The notes under the pieces: model-generated | The model's input: only the letters and a program-made list of their open reading frames with translations | Database searches by the model: none | What the model was told of the DNA's origin: nothing | NCBI RefSeq assembly: GCF_026212465.1 | Contig: NC_080049.1 | Location: 36,868,885-36,932,884, forward strand | DNA from: Amaranthus tricolor | Lineage: Eukaryota > Streptophyta > Magnoliopsida > Caryophyllales > Amaranthaceae | DNA length: 64,000 nt | Direction: 5' to 3' | Translations under genes and position numbers: made by a program | In this document: positions 25,131-38,504 of the stretch, piece by piece | Layout of the letters: each line of letters opens with the position of its first letter | How positions within the stretch are numbered: position 1 is the first letter of the stretch

Positions 25131-25368
25131 GATCTACTGCATGTCAATTTAAAAAATGGACTCTTGGAGATTGCGAGATGGGGCTTATTTTATCTGGGGT
25201 TTAAGGATTAAATCCATTTGGCTCCACACGCTGGATAAATGATGGTCACCCATTGGTTGTTACCTAGCTAGCTAGCTCGGTAGCTCGTATTGAGAGTTAA
25301 AAGAAGATGTTTTGCAATTACTTATTTTTGTTGGTTTTTTGATTGATTTAGAGCTTATGATTTCTAAC

Positions 25369-26041
25369 TAGGGATGGTTATGGGCGGGTCTAGAGCAGGT
25401 CTGGCCAGACTCGGATTCGGACCCTTTTATTTTTTATGGATTCAGACTCGAATTCGGACCCTAAGGGTCCAAAAATTTCAGACCCAGACCCAGACCCAGA
25501 CTCTACGGATCTGACGGGTCTAGGGTCCTTAATGGATCTTATACAAAGCCTCTTTGATTTGTAAAATTGAACCTTTTGCGAGTCTTTTTGTATTTTTGTA
25601 AGCAATTTATTATCGTATTACAAACACTTGTTCGAGTCCATAAAATTCAAATACAAAATAATTACTAAAACGTAAAAACACTTATCTAAATACATAATTA
25701 AAAATCAAATATAAAAGACTAAATGAGATAAATAGTTTATATTCCATAACATTACAAAATAATTACTGTATTGAGATTAATGAGAAGGCAAATTAGACAA
25801 TCAATATTCAAGGCATTATATATTAATAATAAAAAAATTAATATTAGAATTTAGAAATCATAAATTCATAATATAAAATTTAAAAGTTTAGGGTCCGGGT
25901 CTTCACCTTAGGACCCAGATCCGGACCCGTCAAATATTTTTTTGGATCCAGATCCGACCCGGATCCAATGGGTCTCAAAAATTAAGACCCATGCGGGTCC
26001 GGAGCGGGTCCAACAGGGTCCTACACCCATGACCATCCCTA
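25369..26041 (+). mobile_element. Non-autonomous hAT-type element, copy B (673 bp)
   Basis: The terminal inverted repeats are TAGGGATGGTTATGGG... and ...CCCATGACCATCCCTA. The 8-bp flanks TTTCTAAC (25361-25368) and TTTTTGAC (26042-26049) match at 6 of 8 bases, consistent with an aged hAT target duplication. Subterminal regions are packed with GGGTCC, GACCC and GGATCC motifs, and the middle is AT-rich. Short Asp/Pro/Gly/Ser-rich open frames inside it are translations of the repeat. No transposase is present. Confidence 0.75.
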
Positions 26042-26049
26042 TTTTTGAC

Positions 26050-29000
26050 TCGTCAAACAGCTAAATACGTGTTTGGTATAGCTTTTAAGCCAATTAAAAA
26101 ATTAGTTAAATCAAAATAAAAAAGTTGTTCATTGTAGCTTTTTTATTAGCATTTGTCTTTTTGACCTACTTTTTCTCTAATACATAGCCAATAACAAATA
26201 AATAATTTTTACCAAATATTTTTATAATAACTGACTTAAATAACTAGTTTAAACATCCTCAAAATTTGATTTTCTTGGCACAATTTCACACATGAGTGTC
26301 AATTCTTGTCCACATGAGCAAATTTAGTTTGTAAAATGATTTTGTTCAACGACAAAGCTGGAGTTTGATAAAATGAAAATAAAAAATTGGATCGACTCGA
26401 ATAGAATGAGTTGTGATTTACTAATTTATGTGTAGGAATGTGGAAGTTATGATTGACAAGGAAAAGATGAGAACAAGAATTGCAATGTAATACCATAGCA
26501 AACAATCACTTTAATAAAAACATAATAAAAACCTAAAAATATATATTATACCTCTATATTAATTAGCTTCAACTTATACGCAATTTCATTGAAGAGTTTT
26601 TAAATTGGCAAGTCCTAACTAATAACAGCATATAATCATACATGTTGTATATACTTTATATATAATTTATATTTTATAGATGGTAAAATTTGACAAAAAA
26701 AAAAAATAAGTATTGTTTGAGTCATTCACATAACTAATGATTTATAATTTAATAAATAATAACAAAAGTCAACCAAGTTTTGTGTATGACATATGGTTAG
26801 ATGCTTTTGGAAGATAGAAACAAAGTAGGCAACTATATATGTCTGGCTATAATAATAGACTTTATTGTTCAAGATTAAGTTAAAACAATTAGATGTGATA
26901 TTAGTGCATTACAAGAGTAACTTTATCTAGAAAGTGATAAGTATAAACTAATAATAACCCATATTATGCAATCACATAATAATATTGACCACATTTTATG
27001 TCATTTGAAATAGTGTGTATCAATTTAAGATCTACGATGTCTTTCAACTATTTTTAAAATTCAATTTATTCTTTTGTGTGTTGTAATTATTAATTTTTTT
27101 TTTTTTTAATATTGGCTTAGATCGAACCCTTTACAAGTAATAGGAACGTCAGGTTAGTTGATCTTCTTGTAGGTGGTAATAATCGAATTCAAATCAAATG
27201 AGCGAAAAGAAAAAAATTTTCAATCAACAAGTCAAAAATTTATTATTCAACACGCAGTATTGAATACATTAATTTGTTTGTAACTACTAACTACTATAAA
27301 ATGCATGTAAAAGAAAATATATCTATATATATCCTTATATATTTAATCTAATAATGGCTATGTTTATTAAGAAAGGAATTTTAGATTTAATTTTGAGTTG
27401 AATTACAAAATTTTTTATTATAAGAAGACTGAGAAATATTAAAACCAAATCCAAAATCTTATTTGGAGAGTAATACTTATAATCTGCTTGATATAAAACT
27501 CGATTCTCTTCCTTAATAACCAATATAATTTCATAATTATATAATTATTAAAGAGGTAAAATTGTCTCACCAGTTAATTAAAGAGAAATAAATAAATAAA
27601 TTACGCGTACACATTGACATTACTATTGAACTATACTTCTAAAAGCATTACGCTCTCCAATAAATATGCTTGTTGCCAATTATATTCATTCTATTATTAT
27701 TACCAATTTATCATGATAATTTTTTGTCTAATTACTGAAAACGGGCACTAATACATAATCTTAATTCTTATGCCATCACATGGTAGCAAACTACTAACCA
27801 ACTTACACAACATTTTAGAAAAGGCAATAAAATTACTGTCTTTTTTCTTGATTATTTTGTTTTTTTTTTTTGATTTTCAAATTTGTTTTGCTATATTAGT
27901 AAAAACAGTTGCAAATAAAATTGAGTCTTATTTTATCTTCTCTTATCACCTTACCTCATAAGCCTAAAATGCCATTCTTGAGTTTCTTTTATTACAACTT
28001 ATAGCGTAGGCCTAAGAAAGCAAAGAAATAGGTGGAACTAAAACACAAAATCTTATCTGAGAAAAGTGATATTTACCTCAAGTGAGACAATATCCATTCT
28101 GGTATACAAAACAAAGCATATTAAATAGTTATTTAAATCAATCACATATAAAAATGAAAATTTAATTATAAAATTCATACACTACTCAGAATCTTACTTA
28201 AAACGGATCATGCATGCATTTGCTTACATTCATATACCACTCATTTCACTCACTTATTTGTAATCTGTTTCAACTACCTGTTTTATACCAAAACTTAAAA
28301 AGCACTATACCCTAAATTCAAATAAAAATAACAGACTAAGCAGAAAAAAAATAGTTCATTTGTTTTTTAAAATTTGGTATATCTAATATATATGAAGTTC
28401 ATTGATATTGAAGATACAAATACAACAAAATTGAAAGAGCTAGAAAGATGAATATAGTAGCACTACAAAAAAAGTGAATGAACGAAATCTCTTGAAGGAC
28501 TAAACACCAATTACCTCTCGCCTAGATTGAAGTCAAGAAATAGTACTTGGTTGTATGATTTAGAAAAGCATAAATAGAAGCATGAAAAGACAAGAATTAC
28601 TACTCTAAACTCAAAAGTGAGATTTAAATTGATAACTTTATCCTGAATATGTCAGCCATGAATTTGAATCATCAAAAACTTTAAACAAACCACGATGCTT
28701 ATTATATATCATGATCGTACTACAAACATGCTTACATTTTACTTTTATGCAACAAAAAGCTAAGCTCTTAGATTATTCATGTGAAATAAATTTGTCCCTT
28801 TTTCCTCTCTTTTTCTTTTTTACACCCATCAATGACAGCTTCAGCCTTCAGGGAGACAATATACATGGAAAGCATAATTTCATTGTATTACATCAACTCA
28901 AATCAAACCATACAGTAAAAAAAACTGATATATTATAAATACAAAACCCTAACCAAACAAAAAAACCAAGATTTTTTCTGATTTCATTGTAACGGTAATT

Positions 29001-29854
29001 TACAGTACATATATATGTACTCTTGGTCGTCCATACAAAATTTAAGTCAATAATTACAACTTATTATTATTGTTGCAATCGATCACTATAATTAATTGAT
29101 ATATATTCTTCTTTTCTATTAAATTTATTACATTTATATTTTAATTTGAAAGTTTTTTATTACAAATATATAACAAATTTAATAAAACGGAGAGAGTAGT
29201 TGAAAGTTTGACAAAATATTTGTTAATTAAAAAATATAAGTTACATATTAGTAGTACCGTAGAAGTCTAGAACTAGAATACAACAAACAAATAAATGGAC
29301 AAAATTAATTATATATACTTATTGTCCTTTCATATTTCACATAAATAGAAATATCACACCTTTCTTATTATTACAAACAAAGATTTACTAGTTTAGGAAA
29401 ATAAATATTCATTATTGTCTTTTCAAAATCATTCATACAAATAGAAAACCATATGATCAATCTGCATGCATCCTACAAACTTGCACCTATTAAATACACC
29501 AAACGTACGTACTATTACAACAATATTCTTCATGATCATAATGATCTACCAACCAAAATCATAAAAAAGACAGATTAAAAAAAAAAATTAATCATGCATC
29601 ATATAATAATGTTATTTAAATTCAAATTAATTATAGCGAATCTCAATTTTAAAAATTATGTTACATACAATACAATATATGGCTAGATCTAACACAGAAA
29701 AATTCGGACCGTGATGCTTCAATTCCCCAACGTTATAGATCTCATACATGGAAGATCAATGAAGAAACAAATTCATATTCTTTTCTACCAATCAAGCAAA
29801 AGCCTTACCAGGAAAAGAATTAGCTATCTAGCTATAGCTAGGGTTTATAAGACC
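26050..29854. other. Gene-poor AT-rich intergenic DNA
   Basis: No gene is supported. Short open frames here are AT-rich, lack known motifs, and are no longer than expected by chance. Confidence 0.4.
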
Positions 29855-30065
29855 GGCAAATTAGCTCAATTGATTAGAGCATCTCTCCGGATTCCAGGAT
29901 CTAGGTCATTAGATCGAGTCTCATCTTAATTATCTCTGTGGCTCTCTATATAGAGAGCGACAAATAAATAAGTTGATAAGTAGATATATATCTCTCGATT
30001 CCAGAATCTAGCTAGGTTATGAGATCGAATCTCATTTTATGATCTTTGCGGCTCACTATACACCA
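29855..30065 (+). mobile_element. tRNA-derived SINE-like sequence with duplicated half
   Basis: The first 75 bases look like a decayed tRNA: an A-box-like TTAGCTCAATTGATTAGAGC (29860-29880) and a B-box-like AGATCGAGTCTC (29911-29922). They do not form a proper acceptor stem, so this is not a working tRNA gene. A second copy of the B-box half (CGATTCCAGAATCTAGC, GAGATCGAATCTC, CGGCTCACTATA) follows at 29997-30060. Confidence 0.6.
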
Positions 30066-33000
30066 AAAAAGTTATAGCTAGGGTTTCTTCTTTGTCTTCG
30101 ATGAGAAGGAAATTAAACATAACTTTTCTTGATGATCTTCAAATAGTATATAAAAATTTCTTCCTCTTTTTCTTCCTAGTACTTGTAGTTGTTAATGAAG
30201 TAAACAAGGATAGATAAAAAGAGAGTTGACAAAAGAAAAAAGGAAGAGAAGGGTATAATGATGAGATAAACAAGAAGGAAGAAGACATGATGATTATTAG
30301 GTGCAGAAGAATAATGTGTTTGTTGTAATGATCTTTGATGGTGATGATGAGGGTTTTGAAATTAAAGAGAGTTGAAAATGGAAAAACAGATATATGAAAA
30401 TTTATACCAAAGTATTGCGTGCCTATATACCTATATATTATCTCTATTAGAGTGAATTTAAATATAAAAGAAAGAAAAGAAAATAAAAGGTGGGTATTGG
30501 GTTGAAAACTTGAAATCCTCATTAGATGGGGCAAATTGGACATAATCATCATCTTGGGTACACCAACCGTATTTATCATTTTGTCTAGCCATATCCATGT
30601 TAACTTTATTAAAAAGATATTTTATAAAGTTATTTAAAATAACTTATAAAATTATAGTAAAAATTCAAGTGATATATTGAAGTAATAAGAAATCATAATA
30701 AGTCAATTGGAAAAAGGAGAATTAATTATTTACTGATTAATGTTTTTCTCTGTTTCAAATTTGTCATAATAAGATTAGAACTGTAATAGTTTTAAATTTT
30801 AGGGTAGCAATTTTAAAAGATAGAAAAAAATAATACTTGATAATAAAAAGTATATAATAACATGTTTCGAGTTGTGATCATAAATTTTTGATACGGTATT
30901 AGAAGTCTATATGATGAAAAAATCAGATTGTAAATCTCATTCATTCTTTATTTAAATAAAATATTTAGTGTCCTTTGTAAAAAGAATAATTTATACTGTT
31001 TCATCCATACTTACAACAAAAATAATTCATGTGAAGAAAATATAAAGAACTTTAATTTAAAGTTCCAATTATTAACTTAAAATTTTATTTTATGTACATA
31101 AGTAAATTGGATAGCATCTCAAAAAAAGAAAAAATTGAGGACTTTACTTTATTGATTATATGTACATATGGGGCTAGTAATTGTTGTTAATTTGTTATAT
31201 TTCCTTGCTGTCCAATTTATAATATATTCAATACACTTCTATATGTTTCTCTCACATGCTAGCTAGTCAATAGTATACATAAAAATTGTGTTGTATTAAA
31301 TTGCCGTAGGTCGTATTGATTGATACGGGCACGTGCCTTGCAAAGAGTTTATTACGAAGTGTCACGATATTGACAGTCGGGCCCTGATCGTGAGCACGGG
31401 ATAGAACTCATAGCTACATGGAAGTTAGAACTATTGAAGTGTGAAGTGTGAAGTGTGAAGCGTTGAAGCGTAAATAAATAAAATTTTTTCTACTTGTTTT
31501 GGTCGTTAGATAGCGTAACTTGGAGTCTTGCTCTTATCATAAACGAAATTAATGTAGGTAGTCAAGGCAACTATTAATAGATTTTGAATTTTACAAATTC
31601 ACAGGTACCGAATGCCATGTGTCCACGTTTATCTAGACGCTAATTGTTCCTATATGCTTTTATAGAACAATTAATTACAAATTTAATCTCCTGATTTGTG
31701 ATTAATCAAAAATTAGCTGCTGGTAGAAGTCTGTCTTTGTTATTTTGTCAAGCTATACAGTAAGATCGTTTCAGAAGATGGTTGTTCCTGTAAAATGCAA
31801 CGAGGGGTTATTAGGGCCCAAAATGTTTGCCTGGGAACCCACTCCGACGCCCAACTCAGTATCAGTTTAAGAAAAGTTGCCTAATACGTCCTTCCAAAAG
31901 CACTGTGGCTATAAGGTGGATTACTACTTATGACTTATTTTAACGTGAGGTCTTATGTGATTAATATTTGGCAAAATTTACTTATGACAATAGTAATTAC
32001 TCTCTTAGACTTTATGATTTGAGAAATTATAATGAATTCTTTGAAAATCAATGTAGGTCCTTGAAAATCAGATGTATGAACTCCTTCGCAATAAATTACT
32101 TAGAGTTCTTTGTCTCTCTCAATAGTAATTATTAGTTCCCAATTAATTACCTCATTTATGTGCTCCTTGATGAATATTTATAATCTATGATTGTGCATGT
32201 AAAAACATTCTTCTATTATTTCATCAATCCCTAAAATTCTCATGCATGCCACTGTAGTTGTTTTGGACGTGTCTAAGTTCCTCTTTACTTTAATGATTTT
32301 TCCTTTATTTTTCATGGCATTCTTTGCTTCTCCTATTAACACATGCCCCACTAGCCTATAATGTTTTTCTATGATTGACAAGTGTCTTCCAATCGTAGTG
32401 ACCTTCCCATGCACTAATATTACAACATATGTTCAATGCTTTTTCAATCCTCCCAAATAAATGTTGTCAGATTACAAACTAATCTTAATAATTTCTCTCA
32501 AATTGGCACTAATTTAATCTTCTCAGACGATTTTATACCAGAATTACTTGTGATAAATATTTTACATATAGACAAATTAAGTTGCAATAATGGTTTAGTC
32601 AAAAGATTAGACATTGTATTAAGGTTTTGAATACACAATTTGCATGTATCGTATGATTTTTGTGTCAAATTTCCTGCATCTGTTCATATTGACTAGGGTA
32701 TGATTTGTATGTGTCTTTGAAAAATCTAACTTACACTATGTATATTTTTTAATTATGTGAAGTTAAGATGGTGTTTACTATCAGTTTTAAGTGTATAACA
32801 AAAGTAAAGTGCATATATTCAACTCTAAATATTACTTAGATGGGACACATTAAATTGCATTGAGTCAATGAAATGTTGTTGTGATGTAGTAACCTTAATT
32901 TATTAAATTTTCGTATTTCTTGAATCAACATAGTTAAAAGGTAGAAAAAATATGTGGGAAGGAGTGTTAAATATATATTTTCACAATTTTTACCTGTAAA

Positions 33001-33853
33001 TCTTAAAATAAAAAGGAATTAACTAACAATTTTAACTCCTCGTACATTGCTCCAACCACTGTTATTGGATATACCAATCATATCATAATAACAGGCATAT
33101 TCCACAACTAAATTGTAAAATATTTTCCGTTTTATATGAATTTGCTCACGCAAATAACACATTATATATAATAGAAAATTAATGTTATTATATTAGTCAT
33201 AAACTCACAATGAAATAGGAAATACTCAACAAGATATATACTCCTATATTAGTTCTTAGAGAAAGAAAAAGGCGATATAAAAATTGTACCAATTCTTATT
33301 TACCAATTTCTTCTAGAAATGAAGTATACTCAATTGTCCTGATAAAATTACATCAAAGAGAAAAGGTGGATTTTAAAATAAATGGTCATTAATAAAGATT
33401 GAGAATGGATTGTGCGGATGGAATTAAAAGAAAATTAAAATATATGGATGAGATTAAAAAAACATTGAGTCATTATCTAAAAATAAAAATAATGTAAATT
33501 AAGTGTGAAGAACCAAAATAAAAAATACTTCGAATTCAATGACAGGGACGGGTATGCATTAAACCAACACAAGCCACAAGGGTAAAAAAATTCTCCGAAA
33601 CAAAAAGTCAAAGTTAATTAGGAAATCTCTTGCTTAATTTTGGCTATTGTTGTGTGAGTTGTGTCCATGGCCGCCAGCGCATAGATCCATTTTCTCATCG
33701 TACACACCATCTTCTACTATGAGCTATCATTGGCCTATCATATCTCCAACTAGTACCAGTTCTGCTATATACTGTTCCTACATCAACCCAAAATAATTCT
33801 GAAAATAGTTAAATATATCGTCAATCTAATAATATCTGGATAAAGAAGTGATA
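30066..33853. other. Gene-poor AT-rich intergenic DNA
   Basis: A 146-codon minus-strand open frame (30139-30579) is hydrophobic and serine-rich and matches nothing I know. A 7-bp tandem (GAAGTGT, three copies plus a variant) is at about 31436-31463. The segments at 31300-31480 and 31780-31920 are less AT-rich and may be repeat remnants, but I cannot assign them. Confidence 0.4.
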
Positions 33854-33902
33854 AGTTTGTAGCAACTAATTTTTTTTTTTTAAAGATAGTTTGTAACAAC
33901 TA
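33854..33902. repeat. Micro-retroposon: T-run between 15-bp direct repeats
   Basis: AGTTTGTAGCAACTA (33854-33868) recurs as AGTTTGTAACAACTA (33888-33902) with one mismatch. Between them lies only a 19-base T-rich insert. The form is a target-site duplication flanking a bare oligo(A) tail inserted on the minus strand. Confidence 0.6.
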
Positions 33903-34997
33903 TTTAATAATAGGTAGAGTTGTCCCCTAAATTATAAGAGTATGTTGATTAGTAATTTTTTGACGAAAAATCACAACAAAATAGTTCTCTAATTAACAAT
34001 TATTCTCAATATTATAAATTAGTCACATATACGAATTACACAGTAACATCATCAATATTCCCAAATTTTATGTTATAAGTTTCATTTGTCATTTGAAATT
34101 TAATCTTAATATAAATAGAATTATCTAAAGTTATTAGTCCTTATATGAATTCTTTTGCTTGCCTCTTATTTAAATTTTAAGTAATAATCATGAAATAAAT
34201 GATTCTTTATATAATATATTAATTATTTTGTAATTTTTTTGTAAAAAAGCCATAGAAAACACATTGCTTACACAAAACCGGCCAACAAAAACAAAAAAGA
34301 GCGACCATAATGAAATTATGCCTCCATATAAGAAGGTGATAACTTTTAATAAGTAAAATGTGACATTTTTATGACCAAAAAACAAAAGGGTTCTAATTTA
34401 AAAAAAAAAAATTAGCATATATATTTATCTTTTATAACAAACTCTTCTAAATTTAGAAAGTCAATAATTTTATACTTTTTTCGTACAACAAATTATTGAG
34501 GTTTAAAAACATGCTTAGGATAATTCATCTTGTTTAAATAGGATAATTTATTGAACATTAATTTACACCAAAAAATGATTGAGATATGGAGTAGTAATAT
34601 TAACATGTGGACACACAATTTCCTTTGAGAAATTATTTTATTTGTTGTAATTGGTATGTCAACGTCAACTCTATTTTTTTTTATAAATAATACAAAAAAA
34701 AAAAAAAAGAGAAAAAGGCAGATCTGTTAACATCGTTTCATGTTTGATTCGATGAAATGGAAATCATAGCTTTTATTTTAAATTTTGCAACAAAGGTAAT
34801 TTGGAAATTGTCGTTTACGTTGAAAATTATTCCCAAGAATCTTAATTTCTGTCAACTGGACGACTAGATACAATTCAGAAACCCATTTAATTAGCAGTGT
34901 CTAATAACATATTTCATAAAGTCCTTCGTCTAAGAATCAATAACAGTATTAATACCTGTTTCTTAAAATTAATTATTTTGAATAAGTCTAGCTCCAT

Positions 34998-35059
34998 AGT
35001 TGTGTATGTAAATCATATTCAAAAAAAAAAAAAAAAGAAAAAAAGTTGTGTATGTAAAT
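34998..35059. repeat. Micro-retroposon: A-run between 16-bp direct repeats
   Basis: AGTTGTGTATGTAAAT occurs at 34998-35013 and again, identical, at 35044-35059. The 30-base insert is CATATTC followed by an almost pure A run. This is the layout of a target-primed insertion truncated to its tail. Confidence 0.7.
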
Positions 35060-35904
35060 GAGCTAATTATTAGTTAACATTTTATTTTCATGCTGGTGTC
35101 CTCTCAACTTTTGTTAACTGTGCAGATACGATTAATAAATATGTCTTATTGCAAAAAATGCTAAATAGCAAAGACAAACTTCTCAACCAGCAATCTCTCA
35201 GCAGACCATCCAAATACTAACTAACAACAAACTTAATGCTAATTAGTTATATACAGTCCTTGACAAGAATAATTTTAAATATCTGAAAAAATTATTAATC
35301 AGCCTCATAAAAGCAAAGTTCACAAGACTTCGTTCGTAACGGCAAGTTTATTGTTCAAAATAGGAGGATCCACTAATAATAAACATCTTTATAATTTAAC
35401 TATTTGTACGACTAATTTGTTTGGTTTCTAATTTGTTATTATCACAATAATGAGTATCTCTAAACTATTTAAGAATGTGTTTAAACTGTTGAAGATATCA
35501 GTTTCAAAAATAATGAATAGATAGAGGTCTTTAATTTGTTGCCGCATAAGTAAAACAAAAAATATTAAATTTTCAAAAAGTTACTAATTAGAAATTTCTT
35601 TGTTTAACAAAACAATTATAAATTATGGGAATCTAAAATTGTCAAAAAAGTCAATGTTTCTATTAAATGCAAGAATTAATTAACCGTTTTTTTCTTTGTC
35701 ATGTCACATTCCTTTGAATTTATATATTTCATTGCCGGTTAAACAAATAATATAGTCAATTTTTAGGAAAGTCAAGGAAAATACAACCCCAATGAATCAT
35801 ATATACTCCTACATAAATGTAAATATAATTTCAATGAAAATCAAACAAGTAATTAAGCTGTTTGTAAAGCGGAAACATGAAAAAAAAAAAAAAACTACTA
35901 CTCT

Positions 35905-36050
35905 TGTCAGAGACTATCTCTTAAAGAAACGATATTAAAACAAAAAGCTCACATTCTTATTTTCTCTTTAATTTGTATTAATTGAATTATTTAGCCCATA
36001 TATCTAATGTATCTTTCGGAAACACAATCCCTCACAACAATTTGTGAAAA
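35905..36050. mobile_element. Small MITE of the GAGAGACGGTC-type family
   Basis: The left end has CAGAGACTATCTCTTAAAG and the right end TCCCTCACAACAATTTGTG, with the TTTAATTGAATTATTTAGCCCATATATCTAATG-like interior also present in reverse at 13790-13820. Ends are degenerate. Confidence 0.4.
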
Positions 36051-36169
36051 AATAATAGAGTTTCTAAAACTATTTTTTTAATTGTTGATAGCGGTTTTGA
36101 AGATGATTGAATACAACATATACTTTTCTACTGGCCCAAGCCCAGTATATTTTTTAAAATTTTGACATA

Positions 36170-36540
36170 TTAATTTCAAAATGTAAAGGACAATTTCAGA
36201 ATTCATAACTTAAAAAGTCAATTTTAAGACTTAAAAGGTTAATTTTAAATTTTTTATATTAAATTTAATGTTTGAATCATCCTACTTTAAAGTTAAAATG
36301 AGAATTTTTAAGTCTTGTAATTGGTTTTCTAAGTCTTAAATTGGTCTTTTAAGTATAGGAATTGAACTTTCAAGTTTCGTAATTGTCAAATTCCATGACT
36401 TAAAATGTCAATTTCAAATCATAGAAATTGATTTTTTAAGTCTTCAAATTGATTTTTTAATTCTTAAAATTAACATTTTGATTTATTAAATTGATAAAAA
36501 ATTATATATAATTGGACCGATCCAATAAGCCACGTCTCAC
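36170..36540. repeat. AT-rich degenerate 20-25 bp repeat array
   Basis: There are many loose copies of TTTTAAGTCTTAAAATTGA with TCAATTTCAAAT variants, ending near ATTGGACCGATCCAATAAGCC. It is the same type as 24715-25130. No coding. Confidence 0.45.
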
Positions 36541-36939
36541 GTGTTAATACAAATAACAATTGTATTTATTGGCGGGCAAGTATGGGCAAAGTCCAAAATT
36601 TATGTCAATTCCGTAATCTTTTAAGTGCTTTATTTTTGGATATTTAGTGAGTATTATCAATTATTAAGTGGCTTTTTGCTGTTTTGTTTTTGCTAAACAT
36701 TAAAAGTTGGTGATTACTATTATTGTTGTTGGCTCCAATTTGGTTGTTGACTACTTAATTAGAGATGTTTAGAAAAAAGCTAGGAAGGGATGAACAAGAT
36801 GCTAGACAAACACATGTTTACTTTTAAGTCATGTCTCTAAATCATGGAGTAATATAATTTTGTTAACCTCAAAATGAAATCAATCAAATAGCTAAACTAA
36901 TCTGAACTTAGAAATAAATTGTGAATTACTGTCTTAAAA

Positions 36940-38490
36940 TGTAACACCCCATTTAATATTTACTTAATTAGTCTAAGGTGTTACTAGACTTAACTTGCAT
37001 CAACCAAAATAATTACAGCATAGCCTCCAAATAACCCTATAAATCAAAACTTTATCTTGTACCCAACAAATAATCCAATATAGAAATTCAACTCAAAATA
37101 CAAACACTTTAAGATTACTATATCCCATATCAACAAAAGTTATCTACATTAACAAAATCGATACTATTTGTAGAGGTTATGTCACTTTGAAGTATCTGAC
37201 CCGCAAATCGAATGCTTTTATAAATCATCTACAAACTAAAAATCAAAACACAAAAATGTCAACCACAAAAAGTTGAGTGAGTAGACATACTTCACGTAAA
37301 ACATTTTTTTTTATTTTATTAAAACATGATTTCACAAACAGGGAGAAGAGAATAACACATAATATTAAAACAAAATTTTAGACCTTCGCACTAAGCATCT
37401 AGTTAAGAGGATGCTCCAAAGCTCTATGACTATGTCTCTCTTGGGTGAAGCTAGCCAATGTCTCAATGGCAACTCGCCCCAAAATATAGCAGAGACCCAA
37501 TTGTCTCCTGCCCACAATATAAAGGAGTATCAAGGAGGATAGACCTATGGTCTTTTAAGTATCACTCCACATAACAAATCAATGTCAAGATACAATTTTC
37601 ATGTTAAAATTTCAAATATTAACATCAATGCACATAATAGAATATCAGACTGATCAGTCTCTTTTTAAAAGAGAGGTACTATCCACTCACCTGTAGCTTC
37701 ACTATCTGGTGCCAGTTACCAACAATTACTAACATTAATAAATAATTCCTCTACAAAGTCGCCTCCTAAATCAGATAATAGCATCGATTGCTAACTTTAA
37801 TTAGATCGATATATACTACGTCATCTATCATCCGACACAAAAATATCAAATTTCATCTCCTTTCATAAATGAATTTAATATTACCTGACAAATTAATTGC
37901 TTCATCAACCTTAAGCACTATAACCCAACTATTCATAACTTATGGTACCTAAAACATCAATAATCTTACATATTATTAATTCTTTAATTCATATATCTAC
38001 ACAACTAAATCATGATCATCATATAATTTATTTATTAATTTTTTTTTAATTACTAAGATTACTCACTTAAATTTTCTAAGAGTACCAAATACTGATTTAA
38101 TAAAACTAACAAGACCAAAAGCAAACAAAATATATGTATATATATAAGGAAAGAAAGTGGAAATGACTATTCCTACCCTTGGCATGGCGAAGGAAAGAAA
38201 ATGTGCTGCTTGGTTTGCTTCAATCAACCCAACAACAAAGAACCAAGAAAATAATAATAAGCCCCTGTAATGATTCGGATGGTAACGATAAAAACAAAGA
38301 CGATCTGCAAAATAACGAAGAAAAGATGGGGCTACAACTGCCAAGAAAGAAGAATTAGGGCTAAATTTTTTTTTATTCGAGTGCGCATGAGTGATGTCAA
38401 AATGCGCTGAAAAGACTTATGTTGGTCTATGAGGCCAGTCTACCGTTTTCACGAGTAGTCACCGGTGGTCCGTTGGATCGGGGTGTTACA
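36940..38490 (+). mobile_element. Long LTR (1551 bp), gypsy-like or LARD-type
   Basis: It begins TGTAACACCCC and ends GGGGTGTTACA, perfect 11-bp terminal inverted repeats with TG...CA ends. Two bases later comes a primer-binding site (38493-38504). The LTR carries no recognisable gene; a 93-codon minus-strand frame at 38063-38344 resembles nothing known. An LTR of this size and these ends fits Ty3/gypsy-derived elements. No matching 3' LTR was found by eye. Confidence 0.7.
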
Positions 38491-38492
38491 AA

Positions 38493-38504
38493 TGGTATCA
38501 GAGT
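38493..38504 (+). promoter_or_regulatory. Primer-binding site of the long-LTR element
   Basis: TGGTATCAGAGT differs from the tRNA-Met-complementary consensus TGGTATCAGAGC only at the last base, and lies two bases after the LTR end. Confidence 0.75.

Noticed and set aside
29855..29930. Possible tRNA gene
   Set aside because: A and B boxes are tRNA-like, but acceptor and anticodon stems do not pair; better explained as SINE-derived.
30139..30579. 146-codon minus-strand open frame
   Set aside because: Hydrophobic, Ser/Phe/Leu/Ile-rich translation of AT-rich DNA with no motif, no clear promoter and no family resemblance.
31423..31470. CRISPR-like short tandem repeats
   Set aside because: Only a 7-bp GAAGTGT repeat in three copies with no spacers; this is a plant genome and no CRISPR array exists in the window.
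32178..32414. 78-codon minus-strand frame with better amino-acid balance
   Set aside because: Considered as an exon of an unknown gene, but no splice partners, homology motif or neighbouring frame supports it.
38063..38344. 93-codon minus-strand frame with membrane-like segments
   Set aside because: Lies inside the long LTR on the antisense strand; no recognisable domain.
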